DNA of 64,000 bases from Thermoleophilaceae bacterium (GCA_030448005.1 JAUJNT010000004.1:107273-171272); one strand, 5' to 3'. Shown: positions 34,070 through 43,188, numbered from the stretch's first letter. Numbers and translations: made by a program. Notes: generated by a model not told the origin, from the letters alone.

Positions 34070-34399
34070 ATGAGGGTCTACGAGCCCACGCCGAGCACAG
34101 GGGCCGCGACGATCAGGCAGTACGGAGAGCTCGCAGACCGCGGGGGCGACCCCGAGGCGGCTGCGCGAGCTTGGACGGACGCCGGCTTTGACGACGAGGC
34201 CACCGCCCAGTGGCTTGCGGCGCGCTGCTTCGATCCGCAGGCGGCGCGCGCGCTGGCAGATGCCGGAGTCACTGCTGCGCAGGCTGCCAAGCGCACCCGC
34301 GACGGCGGCGGGAACTACCTCGACACGATCGCCTTCAAGGTCGCAAACGGCGACCTCACGCCGCGCCAGGGCGCGGCGCGCACGCTGTCGAGTCGCTGA
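34070..34399 (+). CDS. Hypothetical protein, 109 residues
   Basis: No family recognised with certainty. The sequence is Ala-rich and helical, with the repeated theme of short helix pairs (ARAWTDAGFDDEATAQWL, ARALADAGVTAAQAA, YLDTIAFKVANGDLT), possibly a small helical binding domain. GGAGGAAGCG precedes ATG 34070. It lies between the DUF2795 gene and a methyltransferase gene on the same strand. Confidence 0.6.
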   Translation: MRVYEPTPSTGAATIRQYGELADRGGDPEAAARAWTDAGFDDEATAQWLAARCFDPQAARALADAGVTAAQAAKRTRDGGGNYLDTIAFKVANGDLTPRQGAARTLSSR

Positions 34400-34456
34400 G
34401 GAGGGCTCGTGGGCCTGCTTGTCATGCGGCGGCCCGAGGCCAGGTGATCGGACGGG

Positions 34457-35071
34457 GTGGACCCGCGCGAGTCTGCTGCGTTCTGGAATGAGCGCTACCG
34501 GGACGTCGACCGGCTGTGGTCTCCCAATCCGAACGCCCTGCTGGCCGAGCTGGCGGCTGGGATTGCGCCGGGCCGCGCTGTGGACCTCGGCGCCGGTGAG
34601 GGGCGAAACGCGATCTGGCTGGCAAAGAACGGGTGGAGCGTGACCGCCGTCGACGTCTCCGACGTGGGGCTGGAGCGAGCCGCCAGACGGGCAGCGGAGG
34701 AGGGGGTGGAGCTCGAATGCGTCGTTTCCGACTGGCGCGAGTATCGCGCTCCGTCGCCGTTGGACCTTGCGGTCATCGCCTTCATGCATCCCCGGCCCGA
34801 CGATCGCAAGCGCATGTTCTCGAGTGCCCGGGACATGCTGGGGTCCGGAGGCCACCTCTTCACGGTGGGGGTCGATCTCAGCGAGCTGGACCGCCGAGGC
34901 CCGCGGGATGCCGAGCGGCTCTACACGCCGGAGCGCCTCAGCCTGGCGCTCACGGGGCTCGAGCTCCTCCGTTGCGAGACCGTGGCCTACGAGGGCGAGG
35001 GCACCGAGGGAAGCCGTCCGGTCGTGGATGTCGTGGCGATTGCCCGCCGACCGGCCACTGAGCCCAGCTGA
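34457..35071 (+). CDS. Class I SAM-dependent methyltransferase (TehB-like)
   Basis: A 204-residue methyltransferase. FWNERYRDVDRLWSPNPN at the N-terminus and VDLGAGEGRNAIWLA (motif I), VTAVDVSDVGLE (motif II) and LDLAVIAFMHP are typical of the TehB/Methyltransf_25 group of small detoxifying enzymes. GTG 34457 is used. The substrate is not defined by sequence. Confidence 0.83.
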   Translation: MDPRESAAFWNERYRDVDRLWSPNPNALLAELAAGIAPGRAVDLGAGEGRNAIWLAKNGWSVTAVDVSDVGLERAARRAAEEGVELECVVSDWREYRAPSPLDLAVIAFMHPRPDDRKRMFSSARDMLGSGGHLFTVGVDLSELDRRGPRDAERLYTPERLSLALTGLELLRCETVAYEGEGTEGSRPVVDVVAIARRPATEPS

Positions 35072-35229
35072 CCCGCCCGCAGACGAGCGCGGCGGACGAC
35101 CCGCGGGGGCCAGGGGTGAGTGGTCCCACGCCAACACATCAATGGCAAAACGACGAGGATGCCAACTTGCCCCAGGACATCTACGGCCTGCCGGGGACCT
35201 GACGGCGGCGAACACCGCTCGCCGGCCTG

Positions 35230-35454
35230 TCAGCGCCTCGCTTTGCGAAGGCAGCTGCGGCAGAGCGGGGTGCCGCCCTCGATGGCGCCCACCTGGTGGA
35301 GCTCCACCCGGTCATCGGAGCCACACGATGCGCATCTGGGGCCTTTCGGGGCCGTCGGCGGCCTCAGCCTCGCCTGCTTTCGTCGTCGCCGCCACATCTT
35401 CGGGTCCTTCCGGTCCCTCGCCCCGCTCAGAACATACTCTGACCGATCGGCCAA
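35230..35454 (-). CDS. Small zinc-finger-like protein
   Basis: A 74-residue basic protein with CASCGSDDRVELHQVGAI and PLCRSCLRKAR, two CxxC knuckles separated by about 23 residues, as in small HNH-related or zinc-ribbon proteins. The N-terminal half is Arg/Lys-rich. No competing gene is evident on the other strand. Assignment rests on the paired CxxC motifs alone. Confidence 0.45.
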   Translation of the reverse strand: MADRSEYVLSGARDRKDPKMWRRRRKQARLRPPTAPKGPRCASCGSDDRVELHQVGAIEGGTPLCRSCLRKARR

Positions 35455-35484
35455 CCGGCGACGGGAGCGCGACGGAACCGTCGA

Positions 35485-35853
35485 CTAAAGGCTTACGCCC
35501 CGCTCGGCCAGCCAGGCCCGGACGAGCTCCGGTGGCTCGCCCGCGTACTCCGCGCGCGCGGCAAGGCGCAGCAGATCCTCGTGGCCGGTGGTGGTGCCCA
35601 CCTGCTTGAAGCCCAGGTACAGGGTGGTGGCGCGGATCATCTGGATCACCGGATCCTCCGCTTGGGGATCGAGCGCTCCGAACTCCTCGGCGAGATGGTG
35701 GTCGAGATCCGCTATCCCCGCGATCGGCTCGTCCCGGTCCTCGAACCTGACCATGGCGTCCGCGGCGGACGCCGACTTGCCCGTAGGGTCGCACGCCAGT
35801 GCGGCGTGGTGCACCGCTTCGGCCAGTGAGAGCGGCTCCGGCTCGGTCGACAT
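35485..35853 (-). CDS. Hypothetical protein, 122 residues
   Basis: From ATG 35853 the product begins STEPEPLSLAEAVHHAALAC and is mildly acidic and helical, with ADLDHHLAEEFGALD and a C-terminal RAWLAERGVSL. No family recognised. Upstream in-frame sequence to 35952 overlaps the promoter region of the divergent eRF1-like gene and is not included. Confidence 0.6.
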   Translation of the reverse strand: MSTEPEPLSLAEAVHHAALACDPTGKSASAADAMVRFEDRDEPIAGIADLDHHLAEEFGALDPQAEDPVIQMIRATTLYLGFKQVGTTTGHEDLLRLAARAEYAGEPPELVRAWLAERGVSL

Positions 35854-35939
35854 CCCGCTCCTGCTACCCGAGCGGCAAGGCCCCCAAACGATCCGGAGCG
35901 CAGGCTTGAAATGACCGGTACGCGGGTACACCGGGGAGC

Positions 35940-37070
35940 GTGAATGCAGCAACCATCGACTCCGGGCGGGTCAGGCATCTCTCTGAGCTGCGGGCGGACC
36001 GGCGGGTGGTGCTCAGCCTGTATCTAGACCTCGACCCGTCGGGGTTCGCCACCCCTCCAGCGCGGAGCTCCGCGGTGCGGTCGCTGATCGACGAGGCGGG
36101 CAAGCAGATCGAGGGCGCGGGTCTCGGCAAGGACGAGGTCAAGGCGCTCAGGTCCTCCCTCGAGCGGGCGGAGAGCTTCCTCGAGGCGGATCTTCCCACG
36201 GAAGGGGTGCATTCGGTGGCGGTCTTCGCCGCCGAGCCGCTCGACCTGTTCGAGACCCTCGGCCTGCCCCAATCGCTGCCTACGCGCATCGCCATCGGAC
36301 GAAGCCCGCTCGTGGGCCCGCTCGCGGTGGCGGTTAACGAGGAGAGCTGTGGCGTCGTGCTCGTGAACCGCGAGGTGGGGCGGCTGTTGCGCGGAGACGG
36401 TTCGGTCCTGCGCGAGGTGGCCGATGTGCGCAACGAGGTACATGGCCAGCACCAGCAGGGCGGTTGGTCCCAGCCGCGCTACGAGCGGACGATCGAGAAC
36501 GAGGTCGAAGAGCACCTGCGCGGGGTGGCAGGGATGGTCTCGCGCGAGTTTGACCGCCAGCCCTTTCGCCAGCTCTTCGTAGGCGGCCCTCAGGAGCTTC
36601 GGGCCGGCTTCCGCTCCGAGTTGCGCGCAGACCTTGCGGAGCGCCTGGCAGGGGATTTGGGCGTGGATGTGAGCAGCGCTTCGCCGGACGACGTGCTCGC
36701 CGCGATGCAGCCCGCACTCGAGGCCCAGCGGCACCGACGCGAGCAGGAGGTATTCGAGCGGCTGGGCGCACCGTTGACCGCGAGCGGGACCTCAGAGGTC
36801 CTGAAGGCGCTCAACGAGCGGCGAGTCGAGACGCTGCTGATCGACGAGGTCCGGAGCGAGCCCGGGACCGTTTGCACGACATGCGGCTGGGTCGCACCGG
36901 CCGGCAGCGGGGCGTGTCCCGCTGACGGCTCGCCACTCGAGCAGGTCGAAGATCTCAAGGAGCCGGCCGTCGAGCTGGCCCTTCAGCAGGAAGCGCGGGT
37001 CATGCCCGTCCGCGTGCGGGCCGACGAGCTTCGGGCCGCGGGCGGAATCGCTGCTCTTCTACGCTTCTGA
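35940..37070 (+). CDS. Bacterial eRF1/Vms1-like (baeRF) family protein
   Basis: A 376-residue protein resembling the bacterial-archaeal eRF1-like families and eukaryotic Vms1/ANKZF1. The N-terminal LSLYLDLDPSGF and the loop HGQHQQGGWSQPRYERTIENEVEEHL look like the release-factor catalytic loop in which GGQ is replaced by GGWSQ; FRQLFVGGPQE and the eRF1 domain 3-like VETLLIDEV follow. A short zinc ribbon (CTTCGWVAPAGSGACPADG) lies near the C-terminus. Likely role: peptidyl-tRNA hydrolysis or ribosome rescue (family inference). GTG 35940 start. Confidence 0.75.
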   Translation: MNAATIDSGRVRHLSELRADRRVVLSLYLDLDPSGFATPPARSSAVRSLIDEAGKQIEGAGLGKDEVKALRSSLERAESFLEADLPTEGVHSVAVFAAEPLDLFETLGLPQSLPTRIAIGRSPLVGPLAVAVNEESCGVVLVNREVGRLLRGDGSVLREVADVRNEVHGQHQQGGWSQPRYERTIENEVEEHLRGVAGMVSREFDRQPFRQLFVGGPQELRAGFRSELRADLAERLAGDLGVDVSSASPDDVLAAMQPALEAQRHRREQEVFERLGAPLTASGTSEVLKALNERRVETLLIDEVRSEPGTVCTTCGWVAPAGSGACPADGSPLEQVEDLKEPAVELALQQEARVMPVRVRADELRAAGGIAALLRF

Positions 37071-37128
37071 GCTGTTTGCCGGCGGAGACCGCGGGTAGCC
37101 CACACGGACCCCGGCACAGGAGGTTTCC

Positions 37129-37353
37129 GTGGACGAGAAGCAACTCGATCGCATGGGCGAGGTAGTCGAGCAGAAGAAGCAGAGGTCGAAGGCCGCCTCG
37201 GAGGCCGCAGGAGAGGGCCAGCCGGCGTCAGGCTCAGAGGTCTCAGGCGATCAGCCGGATCTTCAGTCGTCCGGGCGGCCTCAGGACACCAACAGCGTTC
37301 GCGCGAAGAACGCGGGCAAGGGCAAGAAGACAGCCGACAAGTGGAACCAGTAG
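37129..37353 (+). CDS. Small basic/polar disordered protein
   Basis: A 74-residue Lys/Gln/Ser-rich protein (MGEVVEQKKQRSKAASEAAGEG) with no hydrophobic segment; function not recognised. Strong ribosome site AGGAGG at about eight bases before GTG 37129 supports it as a real gene. It lies 58 bp after the eRF1-like gene. Confidence 0.6.
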   Translation: MDEKQLDRMGEVVEQKKQRSKAASEAAGEGQPASGSEVSGDQPDLQSSGRPQDTNSVRAKNAGKGKKTADKWNQ

Positions 37354-37499
37354 ACGCCCGCCTCCATGGAGCCGGCTGCCCCTGACGAGACACCTGAAAC
37401 GCCCACCACCCGCGTCTAGAACGTAGAGGCGGATGTGTGGGCTGCCGCCATGGGTCCGACTGCGGTCGCGGTCGCTGATCTCCTTGTACCCTCATCAGG

Positions 37500-38447
37500 A
37501 TGCCGACCTCACTTGTGACCGGGGGCGCCGGATTCCTGGGCTCCCACCTCTGCGACTACCTGCTGGCGCGGGACCACCGGGTGATCTGCGTCGACAACCT
37601 GGAAACGGGTTCGCTGCGCAACATCGCGCACATCCGGACGGCCAACTTCGAATTCCGGATGCTCGACATCACCTCCCACTACGAGGTCGCCGAGCCGGTG
37701 GACCTCATCTTCCACATGGCTTCGCCCGCCAGCCCGATCGACTACGCGAGGCTGCCGCTTCACACGCTCAAGGTGGGTGCATACGGGACTCACAACACGC
37801 TCGGCCTGGCCAAGGCCAAGCGGGCGCGCTTCCTGCTGGCCTCGACGTCGGAGGTCTATGGCGACCCGCTGGTGCACCCCCAGCCGGAGACCTACTGGGG
37901 AAACGTCAACCCGATCGGCCCTCGTGGCGTGTACGACGAGGCCAAGCGATACGCCGAGGCGCTCGCCATGGCATACCTGCGCCAACAGGGTGTCGACACA
38001 TGCATCGCCAGGATCTTCAACACCTTCGGGCCTCGCCTCCGCGCGAATGACGGCCGGGCCATTCCCGCTTTCCTCGGCCAAGCCCTCACTGACCGCCCGC
38101 TCACCGTGTTCGGCGATGGCTCGCAGACGCGCAGCTTCTGTTACGTCGACGATCTGATCCGCGGGCTCGTGGCGCTGGCGGAGTCGGAGGTACACGAGCC
38201 GGTGAACATCGGCAACCCGAACGAGATGTCGCTGCTCGAGATGGCGGAGCTGGTGGTTGAGCTCACCGACAGCCGCTCGGAGATCGTCTTCGAGGCGCTG
38301 CCGGTCGACGACCCGCAGGTTCGCCAACCGGACATCAGCCGCGCAAAGGACCTGCTGGGCTGGGAGCCCGAGATCGACGTGCGCGAGGGCTTGCGCAGGA
38401 CGATCGCGGAGTACACGGAAAGGCTCGGGGGCCCGGTCATTCCGTGA
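37500..38447 (+). CDS. UDP-glucuronate decarboxylase-like extended SDR
   Basis: A 315-residue extended short-chain dehydrogenase. [13 protein letters not shown] binds [14 protein letters not shown] and [24 protein letters not shown] are the UDP-xylose synthase signatures; YDEAK gives Tyr145 and Lys149; [19 protein letters not shown] and [16 protein letters not shown] complete it. The family converts UDP-glucuronate to UDP-xylose for surface glycans. ATG 37500. The following small gene overlaps its stop by four bases. Confidence 0.88.
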   Translation: MPTSLVTGGAGFLGSHLCDYLLARDHRVICVDNLETGSLRNIAHIRTANFEFRMLDITSHYEVAEPVDLIFHMASPASPIDYARLPLHTLKVGAYGTHNTLGLAKAKRARFLLASTSEVYGDPLVHPQPETYWGNVNPIGPRGVYDEAKRYAEALAMAYLRQQGVDTCIARIFNTFGPRLRANDGRAIPAFLGQALTDRPLTVFGDGSQTRSFCYVDDLIRGLVALAESEVHEPVNIGNPNEMSLLEMAELVVELTDSRSEIVFEALPVDDPQVRQPDISRAKDLLGWEPEIDVREGLRRTIAEYTERLGGPVIP

Positions 38448-38734
38448 GCTCATCCGAGGCCAAGAACCTCGAGGCGATCAGCCGCGCGATCGACCAGCAC
38501 GACCGGTCGTGCGAGTACCCGGCGGTCGCCGTGGCGATGAACCCCTACGAGATCGAGCGGCTCGGGTGGGAGACCATCAGAGGGCTCCCCATCCGCCCCG
38601 ATCCGAATCTCGGCACGGGGCGCTTCAACGTGGTCTGCGGCGGCGACGAGAGCGACGAGGGCCTGGAGGAGGCGGAGGCGGTCGAGGCCGTGTCCGAGCA
38701 GACGGTCCCGGTGGGCGCCCCGGCCGGCAGCTGA
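38444..38734 (+). CDS. Hypothetical protein, 96 residues
   Basis: GTG 38444 overlaps the stop of the UXS-like gene (GTGA). The first 65 residues ([43 protein letters not shown]) look like a folded domain, followed by an acidic Glu/Val-rich tail. No named family is recognised. Coupling suggests co-regulation with the sugar-nucleotide enzyme. Confidence 0.6.
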   Translation: MSSSEAKNLEAISRAIDQHDRSCEYPAVAVAMNPYEIERLGWETIRGLPIRPDPNLGTGRFNVVCGGDESDEGLEEAEAVEAVSEQTVPVGAPAGS

Positions 38735-38843
38735 CCCGGCCGCAGCTTCGCGCGGGTGCGGGATAACCGGCCGCGCCTACTTCCTCGACGTGTCCGGCAC
38801 GGATGCCCGAGAGGGGAATCCACTGCTAGATTCGAGGCGTCTT

Positions 38844-38917
38844 GGTGGGCGTAGCTCAGCTGGTAGAGCTCCTGGTTGTGGTCCAGGCGGTCGCGGGTTC
38901 GAGTCCCGTCGCTCACC
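38844..38917 (+). tRNA. tRNA-His (GTG)
   Basis: Complete cloverleaf: acceptor stem GTGGGCG/CGCTCAC, D arm GCTC..GAGC, anticodon stem CCTGG/CCAGG with loop TTGTGGT (anticodon GTG at 38878-38880), T arm GCGGG-TTCGAGT-CCCGT and discriminator C. The extra 5' G at 38844 is the G-1 characteristic of tRNA-His. It marks the left edge of the accessory region. Confidence 0.96.
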
Positions 38918-38928
38918 CTCATTGCAAG

Positions 38929-38945
38929 CCCGCTCCCAGAGCGGG
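38929..38945 (+). terminator. Hairpin downstream of tRNA-His
   Basis: A perfect 7-bp stem CCCGCTC/GAGCGGG with loop CCA begins 12 bases after the tRNA. There is no T-run after it, so it may be a terminator of the U-less kind or a processing structure. Confidence 0.5.
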
Positions 38946-39547
38946 ATTGTGGCAGTACGGACCTCCTGAGAGCTGTCGCCAACGCGCCCGTCACGACACG
39001 CTGTCCCCAATACCGTCCCCAAAACCCCTGGCGCGGACGGTCAACGGACCACCTAATGCGGGGCAGGGAGATAGCAAGGAACCCCGGGTGGCTGCAGGAC
39101 GCGGGCGCAGCGCAAGCTGGCCAGCCGCCCCTTTGAGGAGCACGTCAACAAACGACCGAGGTGGCCCTGGTCGACGCGTCTCGCCAGCGGGGAGAAGCCC
39201 GTGGCGGTCTCCAGCGTCGCGGCCGGCGTCGGTCGCCCGCAGCTTCTACATCGGGCGCGAGAAGGAGTAATGCGCAAGCTTCCCGGACCCGCCGAGCCCT
39301 TCCGGCGCAGACGAGTAACGACAAGCCGGGCTATTCCTCTACCCCGTAAGCAGTCACGCGCCGCTTCCCGGAGCCCGGAGGCAGGCGTTGCCCGTGGGGC
39401 ATCTAAGGGTGGTGCCAACGCGCCGCGCCGTGCGAGGCCCCAGCGGCTTCGCCAGCCTATCCTAAGCTGCGGCCGGACGCCTCCACCGGCGCGCTATGGC
39501 AACCCGAACATGGCTGCTGCTCGGATATATCGGTCAAGCTTCTGCGT
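38946..39547. other. Intergenic stretch after tRNA-His, no gene seen
   Basis: About 600 bases without a convincing coding region on either strand. Possible frames are Arg/Pro-rich shadows. The stretch includes CGTCCCCAAAACC-like sequence at about 39013-39032, reminiscent of sequences near integration sites, but no repeat of the tRNA 3' end was found elsewhere in the window. Confidence 0.4.
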
Positions 39548-40120
39548 GTGCTGCGGTTGGAGTTGGCGAGCGGGTCGGAGGCGGAAGAGGAAGTCCGCCA
39601 GCGGCTCGTCGATCTCTTCGAGCGCCACTCACTTGTCCGCTGGACCTTCAGCGACCATGTCGTCGTCGCGGAGGGCGCCACTCCACATAGTCACCCGGTG
39701 ATCACACTCACCACCGGCTATCCGCACGACGCTGCGCTGCTCGCCTCCTACGTGCACGAACAGCTCCACTGGTGGTCAATGGCCTGTCCGGGTGCGGCCG
39801 CTGGCCGTGACGATCGAGTCTTCGACATCCTCCGTCAGCGGTACGCGACTCTGCCAATCAAGCCACCCGAGGGATGCGGCAGTAAGCGCAGCAACCTCAT
39901 CCACCTCCACGTCTGTTGGCTGGAGGTGGAGGCGCTTGCGGAGCTGTTCGGGCGGGAATGGGCAAAGAAGCGCGCGCAGCACGTGCCCTTCTATCGCTCG
40001 ATCTACCGAATAGTCCTCGAAAAGCGGGACGAACTGCGCAATCTCTTCGTCCCCGCTGGCATGGGCTTGCCCGGAGGTGAAGACAGAAGGGAAGGTGATC
40101 ACTTCAGCGCTCAGCGGTAA
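39548..40120 (+). CDS. Orphan protein with HExxH motif
   Basis: A 190-residue protein from GTG 39548. YVHEQLHWW contains HEQLH, the zinc-metallopeptidase HExxH pattern, in a helix following TTGYPHDAALLAS. LIHLHVCWLEVEALAEL may provide the later ligand. No named family is recognised. It lies in the accessory region between the tRNA-His and the first IS110 copy with no partner gene. Alternatives are a non-enzymatic protein with a chance motif. Confidence 0.6.
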   Translation: MLRLELASGSEAEEEVRQRLVDLFERHSLVRWTFSDHVVVAEGATPHSHPVITLTTGYPHDAALLASYVHEQLHWWSMACPGAAAGRDDRVFDILRQRYATLPIKPPEGCGSKRSNLIHLHVCWLEVEALAELFGREWAKKRAQHVPFYRSIYRIVLEKRDELRNLFVPAGMGLPGGEDRREGDHFSAQR

Positions 40121-40439
40121 GCGTGCCCCGAACGCCGGTCCGGCTACGTCACCCTGGTTAGCTAGCGTTGTTCCGAGAGCTCAAACGTCTCGGCTGTGAC
40201 CTCGAGCCGTCGGCCGCCGGACGACCAATCATTCGCGCTCCGTGCGGAGCCGAGTTCGCTGGTGACCGCTCCCGGCGGTGGCTGTTGCACAAAGCCATCT
40301 GAAAACGGTGCAGCGCGCTCGCTGAAGCGCACCTCAGAGCCACCGTGCGCGACGCCCGTGCGACATACGCGCGATTCGCAACGGATGGGACGGCGGTTTT
40401 CGAGGCCCACCCTTAGAAGGGATCGAGAGAGCCCGCCGA
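40121..40439. other. Gap before IS110 copy 1, possible truncated gene
   Basis: About 320 bases. On the minus strand a frame running out of the IS boundary toward 40162 (with GGSEVRFSERAAPFSDG) could be the 3' part of a gene cut by the insertion, but nothing identifies it. Confidence 0.25.
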
Positions 40440-41831
40440 GGGACGTTCCTATAGATGTCAAGCGCGGTGGCGGGTGATTCCGATCGGACCGGCGCCGCAA
40501 TAGATGGTCGTGCCTTGAGTACGCTGCTGGCGACGGAAATCCGCGAGCTCTGCAGCCAGCGCGTTGTAGGTCTCGCGCGCGATGTAGCGCTTGATGCAGC
40601 GGAGGATCTCGGGCTTCGTCTTGCCTTCGGCGCTCCGGCGCCTCGCGTAGGCACGTGTGCGGGGGCAGTAGCGCAGGCGGCAGACGGCGATCAGGTGAAG
40701 CGCGCGGTTGGCGTCGCGATCACCGCCGTAGTTGAGACGGTGTCGGGTCGTCTTGCCGGATGAGGCTGGGATCGGGCTCGCGCCGCAGAGCGCGGCGAAC
40801 GAGGCCTCGCCGCGCAGGCGCTCGATGTTCTGCCCGGCGGTTACCAGCAGCTGGCCTGCGTGGCCGGTCGAGATGCCAAGCAGCGCCGTCGTGCGCGGCG
40901 CGGCTGAGCGCACGAGCCGCTCGAGCTCGCGGTCGAGTGCGGTGACCTCCTCGTCGAGCGACTCGATGCGCCGTGCGAGCGAGCGCAGCGCAAAGCGCGC
41001 CGCCTGAGCCGGATGCTCGAGCTCGCCCGCAGCGGGCCGCAGTCGCCGGCAGCGGCTCGCCTTGGCGCGGATCGTCCGTGGCTCGCAGAGCCCTTCGCGC
41101 AGCGGCTCTGGAGCAGTGATGATCAGGTCCCTGAGCTGCGCCATGGCCGCGGTGCGGGCCTTGATAGCGCCCTGGCGCGCCACCCGTAGCTGGCGGATCG
41201 ACTCGACTATCCCGTCGGTCTGCTTCGGGGTCGCGCTCGCCTTGCCGGCAAGCGCAGCTCGCGCGGCCAGCTCGGCATCGATCGGGTCGCTCTTGCCGAG
41301 CCGCCGCCGCGTGTGCGCATGCGGCTGGTTGACCTCGAGCACCCGCACCGCCTGAGAGCGCAGGTAGCGCGTCAGCCCGGCGGCGTAGGAGCCGGTCGAC
41401 TCGACTGCGACCAGATCAAGCTTGCCGAAGCTCGAGAGCCACTGAAGGAGCTCCCGGTAGCCGTGCGCGGTCGTCGGGAAGCTCTCAGAGCCGAGCAGCG
41501 CGCCGCGCTCGTCCAAAGCGGCGACCTGGTGGCTCTCGGCGTGTGCGTCGACCCCGCCGATGACGAGCGTCTCGTGGTGCTTCATTCTGTACCTGCGTCC
41601 TTTCACAACCGAGGGCGGTCCGGTCGGGAAGGGCGGACAGAACAGTGACGAGGCACTTGTCGCGAGCAGGTTCCTATCAAGTCACGCGCCGCCCGACCCG
41701 ACCGCCCAAATGGGCGATCAACGGCGGCCGAGCCCAAGCCGACAAGTCCCCGCGAACGACACCGACTGGGTCAGTTTATGCGCAGGTCAGACCCGGGCCA
41801 GACCGCCTGAGCTCATCTTCACTGTTTATGC
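40440..41831 (-). mobile_element. IS110-family element, copy 1
   Basis: A 1392-bp element in minus orientation, delimited by comparison with copy 2 (57253-58645): identity runs from GGACGTTCC at its right (plus-coordinate left) end to GTTTATGC at 41831. Only three differences were noticed: a one-base indel, a base near the left end and one codon change. It has no terminal inverted repeats, as expected for IS110, and it abuts the left region of a second IS110-type element. Confidence 0.92.
40458..41585 (-). CDS. IS110-family transposase, copy 1
   Basis: A 375-residue DEDD recombinase from ATG 41585. The N-terminal RuvC-like domain shows VIGGVDAHAE (first Asp), VAVESTGSY (Glu) and KSDPIDAELAARAAL (paired Asp); the C-terminal Transposase_20 domain has LLGISTGHAGQLLV and the serine-containing GASPIPASSGKT. 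Identical to copy 2 except Glu for Asp near the C-terminus (ALAAELADF). Intact and probably functional together with the RNA from the element's left end. Confidence 0.94.
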   Translation of the reverse strand: MKHHETLVIGGVDAHAESHQVAALDERGALLGSESFPTTAHGYRELLQWLSSFGKLDLVAVESTGSYAAGLTRYLRSQAVRVLEVNQPHAHTRRRLGKSDPIDAELAARAALAGKASATPKQTDGIVESIRQLRVARQGAIKARTAAMAQLRDLIITAPEPLREGLCEPRTIRAKASRCRRLRPAAGELEHPAQAARFALRSLARRIESLDEEVTALDRELERLVRSAAPRTTALLGISTGHAGQLLVTAGQNIERLRGEASFAALCGASPIPASSGKTTRHRLNYGGDRDANRALHLIAVCRLRYCPRTRAYARRRSAEGKTKPEILRCIKRYIARETYNALAAELADFRRQQRTQGTTIYCGAGPIGITRHRA

Positions 41832-41880
41832 AACAGCTGTGTAGCGTTGCTCGTGCCTGCTGGCTCTGTGAGTTCGGTAG

Positions 41881-42136
41881 GCCGGTTGCCTTCGAGAGCG
41901 AGCCCGTAGGGCGAGCCGAGAAGGCAACCGGGCGGCGTCCGGGGCTCCCGCGAGGGTGCGGGTTGGCGGCGGGATGACTCTTGCGACAGCCGGCCCGTGC
42001 TGGTGCCTTGCCGTGGACTCGTCTCCCGCCGCCGCACCCGGATGCCGCCGTGACTTCATAGAAGCCTGACATCGCTCGACACAGCTCTGTCCGGCGGCCT
42101 CCACATCACCAAACGACGGACGATGAGGAGGAAGCG
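41881..42136 (+). ncRNA. Candidate bridge-RNA region of the second IS110-type element
   Basis: The non-coding left end upstream of the transposase contains a 12-bp stem CCGGTTGCCTTC (41882-41893) with GAAGGCAACCGG (41920-41931) enclosing a smaller GCCC-GTA-GGGC hairpin. Further on, TGACTTCATAGAAGCCTGAC (42051-42070) nearly copies the element's right end. Known IS110 elements express a structured guide RNA from this position; the RNA itself is inference. Confidence 0.5.
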
Positions 42137-43146
42137 ATGATCGCAGTGGGCGTGGACACGCACAAGCACGAGCACGTCGCAAAGGCGCTCGACGGGCTCG
42201 GCCAGGTCAGGGCGGACTTCAGATCAAGGCCAACCTTGACGGCTATCTCGAGCTGCTCGGGTGGCTGCGCGCACTCGAGGACGATGTGGTGGTCGGGATC
42301 GAGGGCTCCGGCAGCTACGGCGCCGGCCTGTGCGAGCTCTTGCTCGCCGAGGGTATCCAGGTCGTCGAGGTCGAACGGCCCCGTCGCGAGGATCGTCGGC
42401 GCGGGAAGTCGGACGAGATCGATGCGTTGCTTGCGGCCAAGAAGGTGCTCGCCGGCGACGGGCTTTCGACGCCCCGCGCCGGCCGCGCACGCCAGGCTCT
42501 GCAGGCGCTGCTCGTCGCGCAGCGCTCCTGCATAGGGGAGCGCACAAGGCTGCTCAACCAGCTGCAGGCGCTGCACACAAGCGCACCCTTCGCGCTGCGC
42601 GAGCGGGTCGGTCCAGGCAACGGCAGAGCCATCGCAGCCCGCCTTCACAGGATGCGCGCTCGGCAAGGCGCACCCGAGGCAGAGCAGCTCATCTTTGCCG
42701 TGCTGCGGGACCTCGCCTGCCGCTCGCGTGAGCTCGAAGGCCGGGCCCGCGCCTATAAGCGCGAGCTCAGCCGCCTGATCGGCTCACTCGATCCAACCCT
42801 TCTGGACGAACCCGGCGTCGGACCGATCTCCGCCGCCAAGCTGCTTGCCTGCGACCCCAAGCGCCTCAAAAGCGAGGCCGCGTTCGCTCGCTGCAACGGC
42901 ACCGCACCCAAGCCCGCCTCCTCCGGGCAGAAGATCCGTCACCGCCTCTCCCGCGGAGGCGACCGCCAAGCCAACAACGCGCTGCACACCATCGCTCGCA
43001 TCAGAGCCCGCCACCACGAGCAAACCCGTGCCTACCTCGACCGCCGCACCAGCGAAGGCAAAACCAGCCGGGAAGCCATGCGCGCGCTCAAACGGCACCT
43101 CTCCCGCAACCTCTACAAAAGACTCATCACCGTGCCCTTGACTTAA
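42137..43146 (+). pseudogene. IS110-family transposase with frameshift
   Basis: ATG 42137, preceded by GAGGAGGAAGC, starts IAVGVDTHKHEHVAKALDG, the first DEDD motif. Between about 42213 and 42225 one base is missing and the protein continues in another frame as VVVGIEGSGSYGAGL, KSDEIDALLAAKK and a normal C-terminal domain (EPGVGPISAAKLL, NGTAPKPASSGQKI) to TAA 43146. It is clearly related to, but far from identical with, the other IS110 transposases in the window. No programmed-frameshift signal was seen, so it is called broken. Confidence 0.85.
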
Positions 43147-43188
43147 TAGAAGCGTCCACGGCGCGAAGGAATAACCCGCTCCGCTCGC

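Larger units (their letters stand above)
41881..43157 (+). mobile_element. Second IS110-type element (different subtype), damaged
   Basis: Approximate limits. The right end is placed at 43157 by the motif TGACTTAATAGAAGCGTCC (43139-43157), which corresponds to the right end of the other IS110 element (TGACATCTATAGGAACGTCC). The left end is not defined; structured sequence begins by 41881. The transposase carries a frameshift. Confidence 0.65.

Noticed and set aside
42200..42230. Programmed frameshift in the IS110-type transposase
   Set aside because: No slippery heptamer or downstream structure; IS110 transposases are normally single-frame.
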